From contig VGZC01000018.1 in NCBI GenBank assembly GCA_016872725.1, forward strand, positions 28,005 through 92,004: a stretch of 64,000 nt of DNA. Direction: 5' to 3'. Shown here in pieces: positions 36,324-43,598 of this stretch; within the stretch, counting starts at the first letter, position 1; the number at the start of each line of letters is the position of its first letter. This DNA comes from Planctomycetota bacterium. Lineage in GTDB: Bacteria > Planctomycetota > Planctomycetia > Pirellulales > Pirellulaceae. The position numbers and the translations under genes are program-made. The notes below the pieces were generated by a model, which saw only the letters and a list, made by a program, of their open reading frames with translations, made no database searches and had not been told where the DNA came from.

Positions 36324-38822
36324 ATGCCGATGAACATCATGAAATGGATCGACCAGCGCAAAAACTGGTGGAAGGTGTTCCTAGTGATCTTTGCGATCAG
36401 CGTTTTCGTCGTGGGGAGGATCGGGTACCAAACCTACTCCTACGCGCCGCCGATCGCCAACTTCGTGGCGGAAGACGGCTCGATGGTCTTCTCCGCGCAA
36501 CACATCGACGGAGGCAAGAAGGTCTTCCTCGACAAGGTCCTCATGGACTACGGCAGCTTCCTCGGCGACGGCGGCATGCGCGGGCCGGACTTCACGGCCG
36601 AGGCGCTCAACCTGACCGCCCGCTTCATGAACGATTATTACATGAAGCAGGACGAGAAGATGAAGCAGATTCCCGATGACCTTCGGGAGTCGTTCGTCAA
36701 GGACCATGTCCGCAACGAACTCAAGAAGAACCGGTACGACAAGGAGTATTACTCGACGCAGCGGTCGACGACGGAAGGCGATCAGGCGAAAGGCGCGATC
36801 GTGCTGAGTCCGGCGCAGGTGTACGCGTTCGCGCAGGTTACCGAGTTCTACCGGCAGAAATTCGGTAAAGGCGGCGATCTGGTCGGCGAGGAAGCGTTCA
36901 AACCGGAAAACTACATCACCAAGGACGAGAACATTCGCGATCTTTCGGCGTTCTTTTATTGGGGCGGCTGGCTGTGCGCGGCGAAGCGGCCCGATCCCAA
37001 ACAGGCCGGCTCGTTTTACGCGTACAGCTACACGCATAACTGGCCGTATGATCCGCTCGCCGGAAACATCCCCCACGGCGGACTCGTCTTGTGGAGCGTC
37101 ATCGGCACGATCGTCGTGATCTTCACGATCGGGCTCATTTTCTATTACTACGGCAAGATGGACCGCGAGGCGGTGCTCGAACAGGAGCAGGACCGGCTTC
37201 CCCCGTTCGCCACGACCGACGTCGTCGACCAGTTCAAGCCGACTCCGACGCAGCGCGCGATGTACAAGTTCTTCGCCGTCGCGGCCGTCCTGTTTTTCAT
37301 CCAGGTCGTCGCCGGGTTCCTCACGATCGGCGACTTCATCGGCTTCTTCAACACGTACGCGGGCTTCGAGCTGAACGAGATCATTCCTTCGACCGTCAGC
37401 CGAGCCTGGCACACGCAGATTTCGGTGCTCTGGATCGCCGTCTGCTGGTTCGCGGCGACGATCTGGGTGCTTCCGCTGATCTGCCGTCCGGAGCCGACGA
37501 ATCAGCTCAAGTGGATCAACACGCTGTTCTGGATGCTCGTCGTCGTCGCCGTCGGCGGCGCCGCAGGCATCCAGCTCAACGTCAAGGGCGTTCTGGGTGA
37601 CGGCATGGCGGCGGCGTGGATCGGCAGCGCGGGGTGGGAATTCATGCAGCTCGCGTTCCTCTACCACATCATCCTGTACGCGTCGTTCCTGGTCTGGTTG
37701 ATCATCATCGTCCGCGGTCTGTGGCCGGCGCTCGTGCAGAAGCAGTCGTGGTCGCTTCCGAACTGGATGGTCTACGCGATCGTCGGGATCATCTTCATGT
37801 TCACGGCGTCGTTCATGACGGCCGGAAGCAAGAACTTCGCCGTCGCCGACTTCTGGCGTTGGTGCACGGTCCACATGTGGGTCGAGGCGTTCTTCGAGCT
37901 GTTCACGACGATCATCGTCGCGTACTTTCTCTACCTGATGGGATTCGTGAGCCATCGCGTGGCGGCCCGCGTCGTGTACCTCGGCGCGGTCCTCTTCCTC
38001 GGCTCGGGCCTGATCGGCATCAGCCACAATTTCTACTGGAACGGCAAGTCGATGGAGACGATCGCCCTCGGGGCGGCCTTCTCCAGCCTCCAGATCGCTC
38101 CGCTCGTGCTCTTGACGATCGAGGCGTGGCGGTTCCGCCACATGCCGCAAAGCACGCTCGCCCAGTTGCAGAAACAGGGCGGCAGCCAGGCCACGTTCGG
38201 GCTCGGCGCGGCGTTCCTCTTCCTCGTCGGCGTCAATTTCTGGAACTTCATGGGCGCCGGCGTGATGGGCTTCTCGCTCAACCTGCCGATCATCAACTAC
38301 TACCAGCACGGCACGTACCTGACCGTCAACCACGCGCACGCGGCGTTGTTCGGCGTGTACGGCAACCTGGCGATCGCCGCCATGTTGTTCTGCGGACGAT
38401 GGAACATCGGCGCGGATCGTTGGAGCCCGCGGTTGCTGTCGTGCTCGTTCTGGGCCATGAACATCGGCATCGTCCTGATGGTCGTCATGGACTTGTTCCC
38501 GGTCGGCGTGCATCAGTTGATCGTGGCGATGAGCGAGCAAGGCTACGCGTACTCGCGTTCGAACGCGTACTTGCACGGTGATGTGTTCCAGGCCTACACG
38601 TGGCTCCGCGCTCCCGGCGCGTTGTTGTTCTTCTTCTTCGGCTGCCTGCCGCTGACCTATTTCATGGTGAGCCGTTGGTTCATGCTGAAGCCCGCTCAGA
38701 CGCGTGAGGAGCAGTTCGTCGTTCCGCCGTCCGTCCTGGCGCTTGCGGGCGAATCGTCGCTCCGCGCGAGCCTCGGCGCCGCGGCGAATCCCGCGCCCGA
38801 CCTGGGCGATGAGGACTGCTAG
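36324..38822 (+). CDS. nod: Nitric oxide reductase family protein with Nod (NO dismutase) signature
   Basis: 832 residues, single-subunit qNOR architecture: an N-terminal helix, a periplasmic domain (about 40-250), then about 13 membrane helices. The heme ligands of the family are kept: H363 (RAWHTQIS) and H670/H672 (NHAHAALFG). At the FeB site H517 and E521 (VHMWVEAFFEL) and H568 are present, but the second His of the usual GHHY motif is Asn (SHNFYW, N569). The qNOR quinol-site residues are also absent: the AHY..E helix reads GFLTIGDFIGFF (331-342) and the PGD Asp is A766 (LRAPGALL). FeB His-to-Asn plus loss of the quinol site is the pattern described for NO dismutase of Methylomirabilis, which converts 2 NO to N2 + O2. 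Start ATG 36324 with GGGAG upstream; a strong terminator follows. Certain as NOR family; Nod is an inference from key residues. Confidence 0.85.
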   Translation: MPMNIMKWIDQRKNWWKVFLVIFAISVFVVGRIGYQTYSYAPPIANFVAEDGSMVFSAQHIDGGKKVFLDKVLMDYGSFLGDGGMRGPDFTAEALNLTARFMNDYYMKQDEKMKQIPDDLRESFVKDHVRNELKKNRYDKEYYSTQRSTTEGDQAKGAIVLSPAQVYAFAQVTEFYRQKFGKGGDLVGEEAFKPENYITKDENIRDLSAFFYWGGWLCAAKRPDPKQAGSFYAYSYTHNWPYDPLAGNIPHGGLVLWSVIGTIVVIFTIGLIFYYYGKMDREAVLEQEQDRLPPFATTDVVDQFKPTPTQRAMYKFFAVAAVLFFIQVVAGFLTIGDFIGFFNTYAGFELNEIIPSTVSRAWHTQISVLWIAVCWFAATIWVLPLICRPEPTNQLKWINTLFWMLVVVAVGGAAGIQLNVKGVLGDGMAAAWIGSAGWEFMQLAFLYHIILYASFLVWLIIIVRGLWPALVQKQSWSLPNWMVYAIVGIIFMFTASFMTAGSKNFAVADFWRWCTVHMWVEAFFELFTTIIVAYFLYLMGFVSHRVAARVVYLGAVLFLGSGLIGISHNFYWNGKSMETIALGAAFSSLQIAPLVLLTIEAWRFRHMPQSTLAQLQKQGGSQATFGLGAAFLFLVGVNFWNFMGAGVMGFSLNLPIINYYQHGTYLTVNHAHAALFGVYGNLAIAAMLFCGRWNIGADRWSPRLLSCSFWAMNIGIVLMVVMDLFPVGVHQLIVAMSEQGYAYSRSNAYLHGDVFQAYTWLRAPGALLFFFFGCLPLTYFMVSRWFMLKPAQTREEQFVVPPSVLALAGESSLRASLGAAANPAPDLGDEDC

Positions 38823-38840
38823 TGGTTCGTGCCGTTCGGA

Positions 38841-38875
38841 GGAGCGGGCCCCGAAATCGGGGCCCGCTCCGTTTT
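38841..38875 (+). terminator. Rho-independent terminator after the nod-like gene
   Basis: A perfect 14-bp stem GGAGCGGGCCCCGA / TCGGGGCCCGCTCC with a 2-base loop (38841-38870), followed by GTTTT. It lies 18 bases after the stop codon, so the nod-like gene ends its transcript here. Confidence 0.85.
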
Positions 38876-38974
38876 CGGCGGCGGGCGGCTCGTGCGGCCC
38901 CGCCCAAAGCCGCCTAATCCGGTTTGGGCGAATCGAGTGTCGGCGGTTTGAGTATCGGCCGGAACAAGGGCCCA

Positions 38975-39625
38975 ATGATGACGATGCGGGGCGCCGAACC
39001 GCGCGAATGTACCTCGCCGAGTGCGGGGGATTCGGGTTTGGAGACAGCGCATTGCGGCGATCGGTATCGAGACCTCAAGCCGCTCATTCAGGAAATGCTG
39101 TCCGGTGTCCGGCGTCACCGCGAAACAACGCTGCTCGCCGGATTCGATGCCCGGGGCCTCGTGTCCGCCGCGCTCGACGGCGTCGCCGCCTGGATTCCCC
39201 AACGGGCACTCGCGGCCCTGCCCGACCTGGAATCGGTCGAAACCGCGTGTTACTCGGTCGTCGAGACCGCCGTGCGGAGCGATGAAGACGGAGAAGACGG
39301 AGACGATCGCGCGTCGCGCGACGGTTCGCGCGAAACCGCCGATCGCGGCCCGGCACTCGCGCTGAACCCGCTCGTTCCAAGAACTCCCGACGCGATTCCT
39401 CCGCGTGTCGCCGATTGGCTCGCCATCTGGCTCGAGGAATTCTCGATTGCCATGAATGAATTGCATCCGCGGGCGATCGAGGTGGTCATGTTGCGCGTCG
39501 AGGCGTGTGACGAGCGGCGCATCGCCGAGAAGCTGGAGTTGCCGCTGAGGCTGGTCCTACGAGTCTTACACGACATCTTGGGATCCTGCGCTCGCCGCGG
39601 GAAACCGGCAAGCACTACGGGGTGA
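38975..39625 (+). CDS. Sigma-factor-like protein (degenerate sigma-70 region 2/4)
   Basis: About 216 residues. The C-terminal NELHPRAIEVVMLRVEACDE followed by RRIAEKLELPLRLVLRVLHD has the region-4 pattern of planctomycete ECF sigma factors (P.A.EV..LR.E....IA..L...L..V). The N-terminal half, with WIPQRALAALPDL, does not show a clear region 2, and an acidic insert lies in the middle. ATG 38975 is chosen for its nearby AAGGG. It lies 4 bases before a Ser/Thr kinase gene, an arrangement also seen at 45193-48173. It could be a sigma relative or an adaptor that lost promoter binding. Confidence 0.6.
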   Translation: MMTMRGAEPRECTSPSAGDSGLETAHCGDRYRDLKPLIQEMLSGVRRHRETTLLAGFDARGLVSAALDGVAAWIPQRALAALPDLESVETACYSVVETAVRSDEDGEDGDDRASRDGSRETADRGPALALNPLVPRTPDAIPPRVADWLAIWLEEFSIAMNELHPRAIEVVMLRVEACDERRIAEKLELPLRLVLRVLHDILGSCARRGKPASTTG

Positions 39626-39629
39626 CCGC

Positions 39630-41033
39630 GTGCTGCTCGCGATCGTCAAACATTTCGAATGCGCCCAAAGACGGCTCAGCGTCGACCCGTACGCGGGTTG
39701 GGCGACCGTTGTGCGGAAGTTCCGCGGCGAATGCGAGGGCGGAGCGTCGCTCGCTTGGGAGCGGATCGACGCGATTCTCGAGGACGTACCGATCCCGCAG
39801 CGGTCCGAAGCCGTGCAGGACCTGATCGCCGAACATCTCGCCGCTTCCTGGCGCCGGGGTAGGGGCTTCCTGCTCGAACAATACGTCGAACGATTCCGTG
39901 ACCGACACGCGTGCGTCGCGTCGTTGGACAACGTTCCGCGCGATCTGATCGAGGACGAGTTCCTCGCGCGATTCGCATATCCCCATGGCGACGCTCCGTC
40001 ATTCGAAGAGTATCGGTCGAGGTTTCCGGGTCGTCTCGATGGTTTGCGACGTATCGAACGACGGTTGCTGCGGGATGGCCGCTATGTCAAGATTGGCCAG
40101 TGCGGTCAGGGCGCGATGGGAATCGTGCACGAGGCGTTCGATCGCAAACTGGGTCGCCGCGTCGCCATCAAGGAACCCCGCGAGGATGTCGTGCGCAACC
40201 CGGCGCTGCTCGCCCAGTTCCTTGACGAGGCGCGCATCACGGCCGAACTCGAACATCCCGTCATCGTGGCCGTTCATGAATGCGACGAGGAACGCGGCAG
40301 GCCGTACTACGTGATGCGATTGGCCTCCGGCCAGTCGTTTTGCGATCGAATCCGCGACTATCATTCTCCGTCCGTAACTCGGTCGGCCCGCGAAACGCGC
40401 CTGCTCTGGAACCGGCTGATCGAGACATTCGCGTCGATTTGCGAGGCCATCGCGTTCGCGCATGGCCGAGGCGTCCTGCACCGCGACCTCAAGCCGGCCA
40501 ACTGCATCGTCGGCGATCTGGGTGAAATCGCTCTGCTCGACTGGGGCATGGCCGCGCGGGCGAACGGGCCCTCCGGGACGGCCGCGGCCGACCCCGGCGA
40601 TGCGCGGGGCGGCGAGTCGAGCGGCATGGTCGTGGGCACGCCTCAATATATGCCGCCCGAACAGGCCGACGGACGATCCGATGTCCGCAGCGACGTGTTC
40701 GGACTCGGAGCCATTCTCTACGAGATCCTCACCGGAAGCTCGCCGCATGCGTGGCCTCCCGGTTTCCGCCCCGCCGATTGGCTGCAAAAAGTGCGGGACG
40801 CCCAGTTTCCGAAACCTCGAAGCCTCAAGCCCGAAATCCCCAAGGCGATCGAAGCCGTCTGCATGAAGGCCATCGCGCGGAAGCCCGACGACCGGTACGC
40901 CGGTGTGCTCGCGTTGGCCCAGGATGTGCGGCGCTATCTCGCCGGCGAGCCGATCGCGGAAGCCGGCGCCGGATCGCCATGGAGCCGCTGGGTCCCCCGC
41001 CGTTCGACCTCGCCCCTGCCCACCCGCCCTTGA
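39630..41033 (+). CDS. Hanks-type Ser/Thr protein kinase
   Basis: 467 residues, GTG start at 39630 four bases after the sigma-like stop. About 150 N-terminal residues form a helical planctomycete-type extension. Kinase motifs: glycine loop IGQCGQGAMGIVHEA, VAIKEPRED (lysine), catalytic loop HRDLKPANCIV, metal loop LDWGMAARA (DWG instead of DFG), MVVGTPQYMPPEQADGRSDV. There is no membrane segment, and the protein ends soon after the kinase domain. It probably phosphorylates, or is controlled with, the neighbouring sigma-like protein. Confidence 0.92.
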   Translation: MLLAIVKHFECAQRRLSVDPYAGWATVVRKFRGECEGGASLAWERIDAILEDVPIPQRSEAVQDLIAEHLAASWRRGRGFLLEQYVERFRDRHACVASLDNVPRDLIEDEFLARFAYPHGDAPSFEEYRSRFPGRLDGLRRIERRLLRDGRYVKIGQCGQGAMGIVHEAFDRKLGRRVAIKEPREDVVRNPALLAQFLDEARITAELEHPVIVAVHECDEERGRPYYVMRLASGQSFCDRIRDYHSPSVTRSARETRLLWNRLIETFASICEAIAFAHGRGVLHRDLKPANCIVGDLGEIALLDWGMAARANGPSGTAAADPGDARGGESSGMVVGTPQYMPPEQADGRSDVRSDVFGLGAILYEILTGSSPHAWPPGFRPADWLQKVRDAQFPKPRSLKPEIPKAIEAVCMKAIARKPDDRYAGVLALAQDVRRYLAGEPIAEAGAGSPWSRWVPRRSTSPLPTRP

Positions 41034-41187
41034 GACCAAGTATAATCAAAACCGTCCCTCGCCGATCCGCGACGCGCGGCACCCCGCCCGCGACGCGATT
41101 CGGGCCCTGTTGTAGGAAGGTATCCCGTAGGCGCGCGGGGAGCCGTGCTCCCGGGTGCGAGTTGTGTGGTTACCACGAGAAGGAGTG

Positions 41188-41574
41188 ATGCCCGTGTCAT
41201 CGGAAGCGAGCCTGTACACGCGATTGGGCGGCTACGACGCGGTCGCGGCCGTCTGTGACGATCTGCTGATTCGGTTGCGCGCCGACGCGCTGCTCGGACG
41301 GTTCTGGCGGAATCGCGGCGAGGACGGCATCCGCCGCGAGAAACAACTGTTGGTCGATTTCCTGTGCGCGAGCGCCGGCGGACCGATGTACTACACCGGC
41401 CGCGATATGGCCCTGTCGCACAAGGGAATGCGCGTTTCCGAAGCCGATTGGATGGCCTTCCTCGGCCACCTGAACGCCACACTCGCCAAGTTCCAGGTTC
41501 CCGCGCGGGAAACGGCGGATGTCTTGGGTTTCATCGACAGCACGAAGCGCGACATCGTCGAGATCACGAACTGA
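41188..41574 (+). CDS. Group 1 truncated haemoglobin (TrHbN-like)
   Basis: 128 residues. LYTRLGGYDAVAAVCDDLLI opens the fold, TGRDMALSHKGMRVSEADWM carries the proximal His F8 (H78), and FLGHLNATLAKFQVPARETA closes it. The B10 position, usually Tyr in NO-detoxifying TrHbN, appears to be Leu (about residue 27), so ligand handling may differ. Start ATG 41188 has AAGGAG upstream. It sits between the kinase gene and the FNR-type regulator, close to the nod-like gene, fitting a role in NO or O2 binding. NO dioxygenation is established for some TrHbN proteins, not shown here. Confidence 0.9.
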   Translation: MPVSSEASLYTRLGGYDAVAAVCDDLLIRLRADALLGRFWRNRGEDGIRREKQLLVDFLCASAGGPMYYTGRDMALSHKGMRVSEADWMAFLGHLNATLAKFQVPARETADVLGFIDSTKRDIVEITN

Positions 41575-41593
41575 ATTTCGGAATGGACTACGA

Positions 41594-42289
41594 ATGATTG
41601 ACAACTGGCCCGAGATAGCCCGATTTCTCCGCACTATCCCCGCGCTCGCCTCGTTGACCGACGACGAACTCGATCGCCTTCGCCCCCACCTGCGTTACCG
41701 AACGCTCGAAAAGGGAGAACATGTCTATCAGCAAGGCCAAGGCACCGAATTCCTCTACTTCATCCGCCAGGGCCGCATCAAGGTGAGCCAGACGGCGAAC
41801 GGCAAGAACGTGATCGTCGGCTTTTATGGTCCGAGCGAACTCCTGGGATGCTGCGGACTCGTCGGCGACACCTGTTATCCCTGTTGCGCCCAGGCGATCG
41901 AAACCGCGATGCTCGTCTTCGTCTCGCGCGAGGTCTTCCACCGACTGCTCAGCTCGGTGCCCACCGTCGCCGCGACCTTGTTGAGCCAGATGGTGAGTCG
42001 ACTTCGCGAGGCGCACTGCAAGATGAAGAGCCTCGCGCTCGAACCGGTCGAGGAACGCGTCATCGGCGTGCTGCTGGAACTCGGCGAGAAAATCGGCGAA
42101 CGACGCGACGGCAAGGTCACGCTCCCCGCAAAGGTCACCCGCGAGCAAATCTCGGAAATGGCGGGCACCACGATCGAGACCACGAGCCGAGTCATCGGCA
42201 AACTCCGGCAAGCCGGACTCGTTCATTGCGTGAGCCGTTCCACCACGTTCGATACCGAATTGCTGGGTAACATTATTGAGAGGCAGTAG
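41594..42289 (+). CDS. Crp/Fnr-family regulator with five-cysteine cluster
   Basis: 231 residues: cyclic-nucleotide-binding-like domain (FLRTIPALASLTDDELDRL...KNVIVGFYGPSELLG), dimerisation helix and helix-turn-helix VTREQISEMAGTTIETTSRV. The recognition helix E195..S198-R199 is the FNR-type E..SR pattern that reads TTGAT half-sites. The stretch GCCGLVGDTCYPCCAQ carries Cys 86, 87, 94, 97 and 98, unlike CRP or DNR, and could hold an Fe-S cluster or be nitrosylated. It lies 19 bases after the haemoglobin gene, probably in the same transcript. An FNR-like box occurs about 900 bases downstream. Confidence 0.9.
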   Translation: MIDNWPEIARFLRTIPALASLTDDELDRLRPHLRYRTLEKGEHVYQQGQGTEFLYFIRQGRIKVSQTANGKNVIVGFYGPSELLGCCGLVGDTCYPCCAQAIETAMLVFVSREVFHRLLSSVPTVAATLLSQMVSRLREAHCKMKSLALEPVEERVIGVLLELGEKIGERRDGKVTLPAKVTREQISEMAGTTIETTSRVIGKLRQAGLVHCVSRSTTFDTELLGNIIERQ

Positions 42290-42425
42290 GCATGGAAGGG
42301 GGGGGCCACGGAAGGACTTCGAAAGGCACGGAAGGCAAGGGAAAAGAAGAAGGGAAAAAGAGAAGGCAAGAAGGAACGAAGCTCAACGAGCGGGACGCGG
42401 AGGGGTTCGGGAAGCGGAAGACGCG
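42290..42425. other. Purine-rich tract between regulator and secreted Cys protein genes
   Basis: About 130 bases in which the plus strand is mostly A/G, including GGAAGGGGGGGG and a run of GAAGAAGGGAAAAAGAGAAGG. It contains two GCACGGAAGG/CCACGGAAGG words. It holds no gene; part of it precedes the next ATG and may act in its leader. Confidence 0.6.
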
Positions 42426-43109
42426 ATGCGTGGAATGGGAGTCGACGACATGGGCCAGAAGGGACGAACGGCGTCGTGGAGGATCGGTTCGACTTTCCTG
42501 GCGGTAACCGCCCTTGCCTCATTGGCGATCGGAGGCGATCCGGTCGATCCGGGGATCGGCGATCCCTACCCGTTCGCCTACTGCGTCCTGGTGCCCGATG
42601 TGGAACTCGATGACGACATCAAGATCCTGGATTTCGACGGTCGCGAAGTGCGGGTTTGTTGCGGCGACTGCGCCGACCGCGCGCGAAGGGATACGTACAA
42701 CGTTCTGCGCCAAATCGACGAACTCGTCGTCAAGGAGCAGAAGGCCCTGTATCCGTTGACGACATGCCTCGTCGATGACAAGCCGCTCGGCGACAACCCG
42801 ATTGATTTTCCCTTTCGCAACCGGCTCTTCCGTGTCTGTTCGGGCGAGTGCCAGTCGCAAATCGAAAAGAAGCCGGCGGTCCATTTCGGAAAACTCGATT
42901 TCGCCGTGATCGAGAAACAGAAGGCCAAGTACCCGCTCGACCACTGCGTGGTGAGCGGCAAGCCGCTGGGCGGCGGCGGCGTCGATCATGTCGCGGCGAA
43001 CCGTTTGGTTCGTCTCTCCGGCTACGATCAGCTGGGCGCATTCTCCAAGTCGCCCGGCAAATACCTGAAGATGGTGCAAGAAGCGGCCGAAAAGGCGCCG
43101 GCGAAATGA
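42426..43109 (+). CDS. Secreted protein with Cys-rich YHS/TRASH-like repeats
   Basis: About 227 residues with a signal peptide (STFLAVTALASLAIGG). Three similar units follow, each a P/Y-x-x-x-x-C start and a C-x-x-C or degenerate end: YCVLVPDVELDD...RVCCGDCADR, TCLVDDKPLGDN...RVCSGECQSQ and HCVVSGKPLGGG...RLSGYDQL. The first two keep the Cys pairs and the third has lost them. The pattern resembles YHS/TRASH metal-binding domains, so copper or iron binding is plausible. Alternative starts are 42435 and 42450 (GGGAG upstream of the latter). It follows the FNR-type regulator on the same strand. Confidence 0.75.
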   Translation: MRGMGVDDMGQKGRTASWRIGSTFLAVTALASLAIGGDPVDPGIGDPYPFAYCVLVPDVELDDDIKILDFDGREVRVCCGDCADRARRDTYNVLRQIDELVVKEQKALYPLTTCLVDDKPLGDNPIDFPFRNRLFRVCSGECQSQIEKKPAVHFGKLDFAVIEKQKAKYPLDHCVVSGKPLGGGGVDHVAANRLVRLSGYDQLGAFSKSPGKYLKMVQEAAEKAPAK

Positions 43110-43137
43110 CCCGGCGCGCGGGCCGATGCAGGAAGAA

Positions 43138-43158
43138 GCGGATCGCGGAGCGATCCGC
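43138..43158 (+). terminator. Hairpin after the secreted Cys protein gene
   Basis: GCGGATCGC and GCGATCCGC form a perfect 9-bp stem with a 3-base loop, 29 bases after the stop. There is no strong T-run, so it is a candidate terminator or RNA stabiliser. Confidence 0.45.
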
Positions 43159-43203
43159 GACTTTGGCACTGTCTTGGAATTCTTTCCGAATTTCTCTCCC
43201 CGT

Positions 43204-43217
43204 TTGATCTGGCTCAA
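43204..43217. promoter_or_regulatory. FNR/DNR-like binding site
   Basis: TTGATCTGGCTCAA matches TTGAT-N4-ATCAA with one mismatch. It is the only such site I found near the NO-related genes, about 380 bases before the cytochrome ATG. The regulator at 41594 carries the E..SR helix that would read it. Confidence 0.45.
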
Positions 43218-43598
43218 AGACACGGGACCGGCGTTCCGGCTAGCATAAGGTCGTTGATTCGAGTCATGATCGGCTCGGATCGTGCTGTGGCATGCCGTAT
43301 CGTCTCTCCATACCTGGTTTGATTCCCACCTTGTGACTCGATGCGGACCGCGGTCCGGATTCGGGTCGAACTCGACCGATTCCACGCGACGCCCGTGCAA
43401 CCGGGGATGTCGCCACGTTTCCTGCCTCGCCTCGAGCAGGATCGGTTTCGTTTCGTATCAAGACCGATTCAACACGCCGTTTGCGCGCGACGCGACCACG
43501 ATCGGTGCGTTTGCGACCTCGCGCTCGTCGTGGCCGGTCGGCGTATCGACACGTGTCGTGCCGCCGCGCGGTGATCGGCGGAAAGGAGCTTTTTAGCC

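Larger units (their letters stand above)
43110..43598. other. Intergenic region with hairpin and FNR-like box
   Basis: 489 bases. It holds a perfect hairpin at 43138-43158, an FNR-like site at 43204-43217 and a long leader before the cytochrome ATG. No convincing gene was found. Confidence 0.5.

Noticed and set aside
36381..38975. An 864-codon minus-strand frame opposite the nod-like gene
   Set aside because: Highly charged, no hydrophobic segments or motifs, wholly antisense to a gene with clear catalytic residues.
41031..41049. TTGAG...ATCAA and TATAAT before the haemoglobin gene as an FNR box/promoter
   Set aside because: The half-sites are 10 bases apart instead of 4, and no -35 lies at the right distance from the TATAAT.
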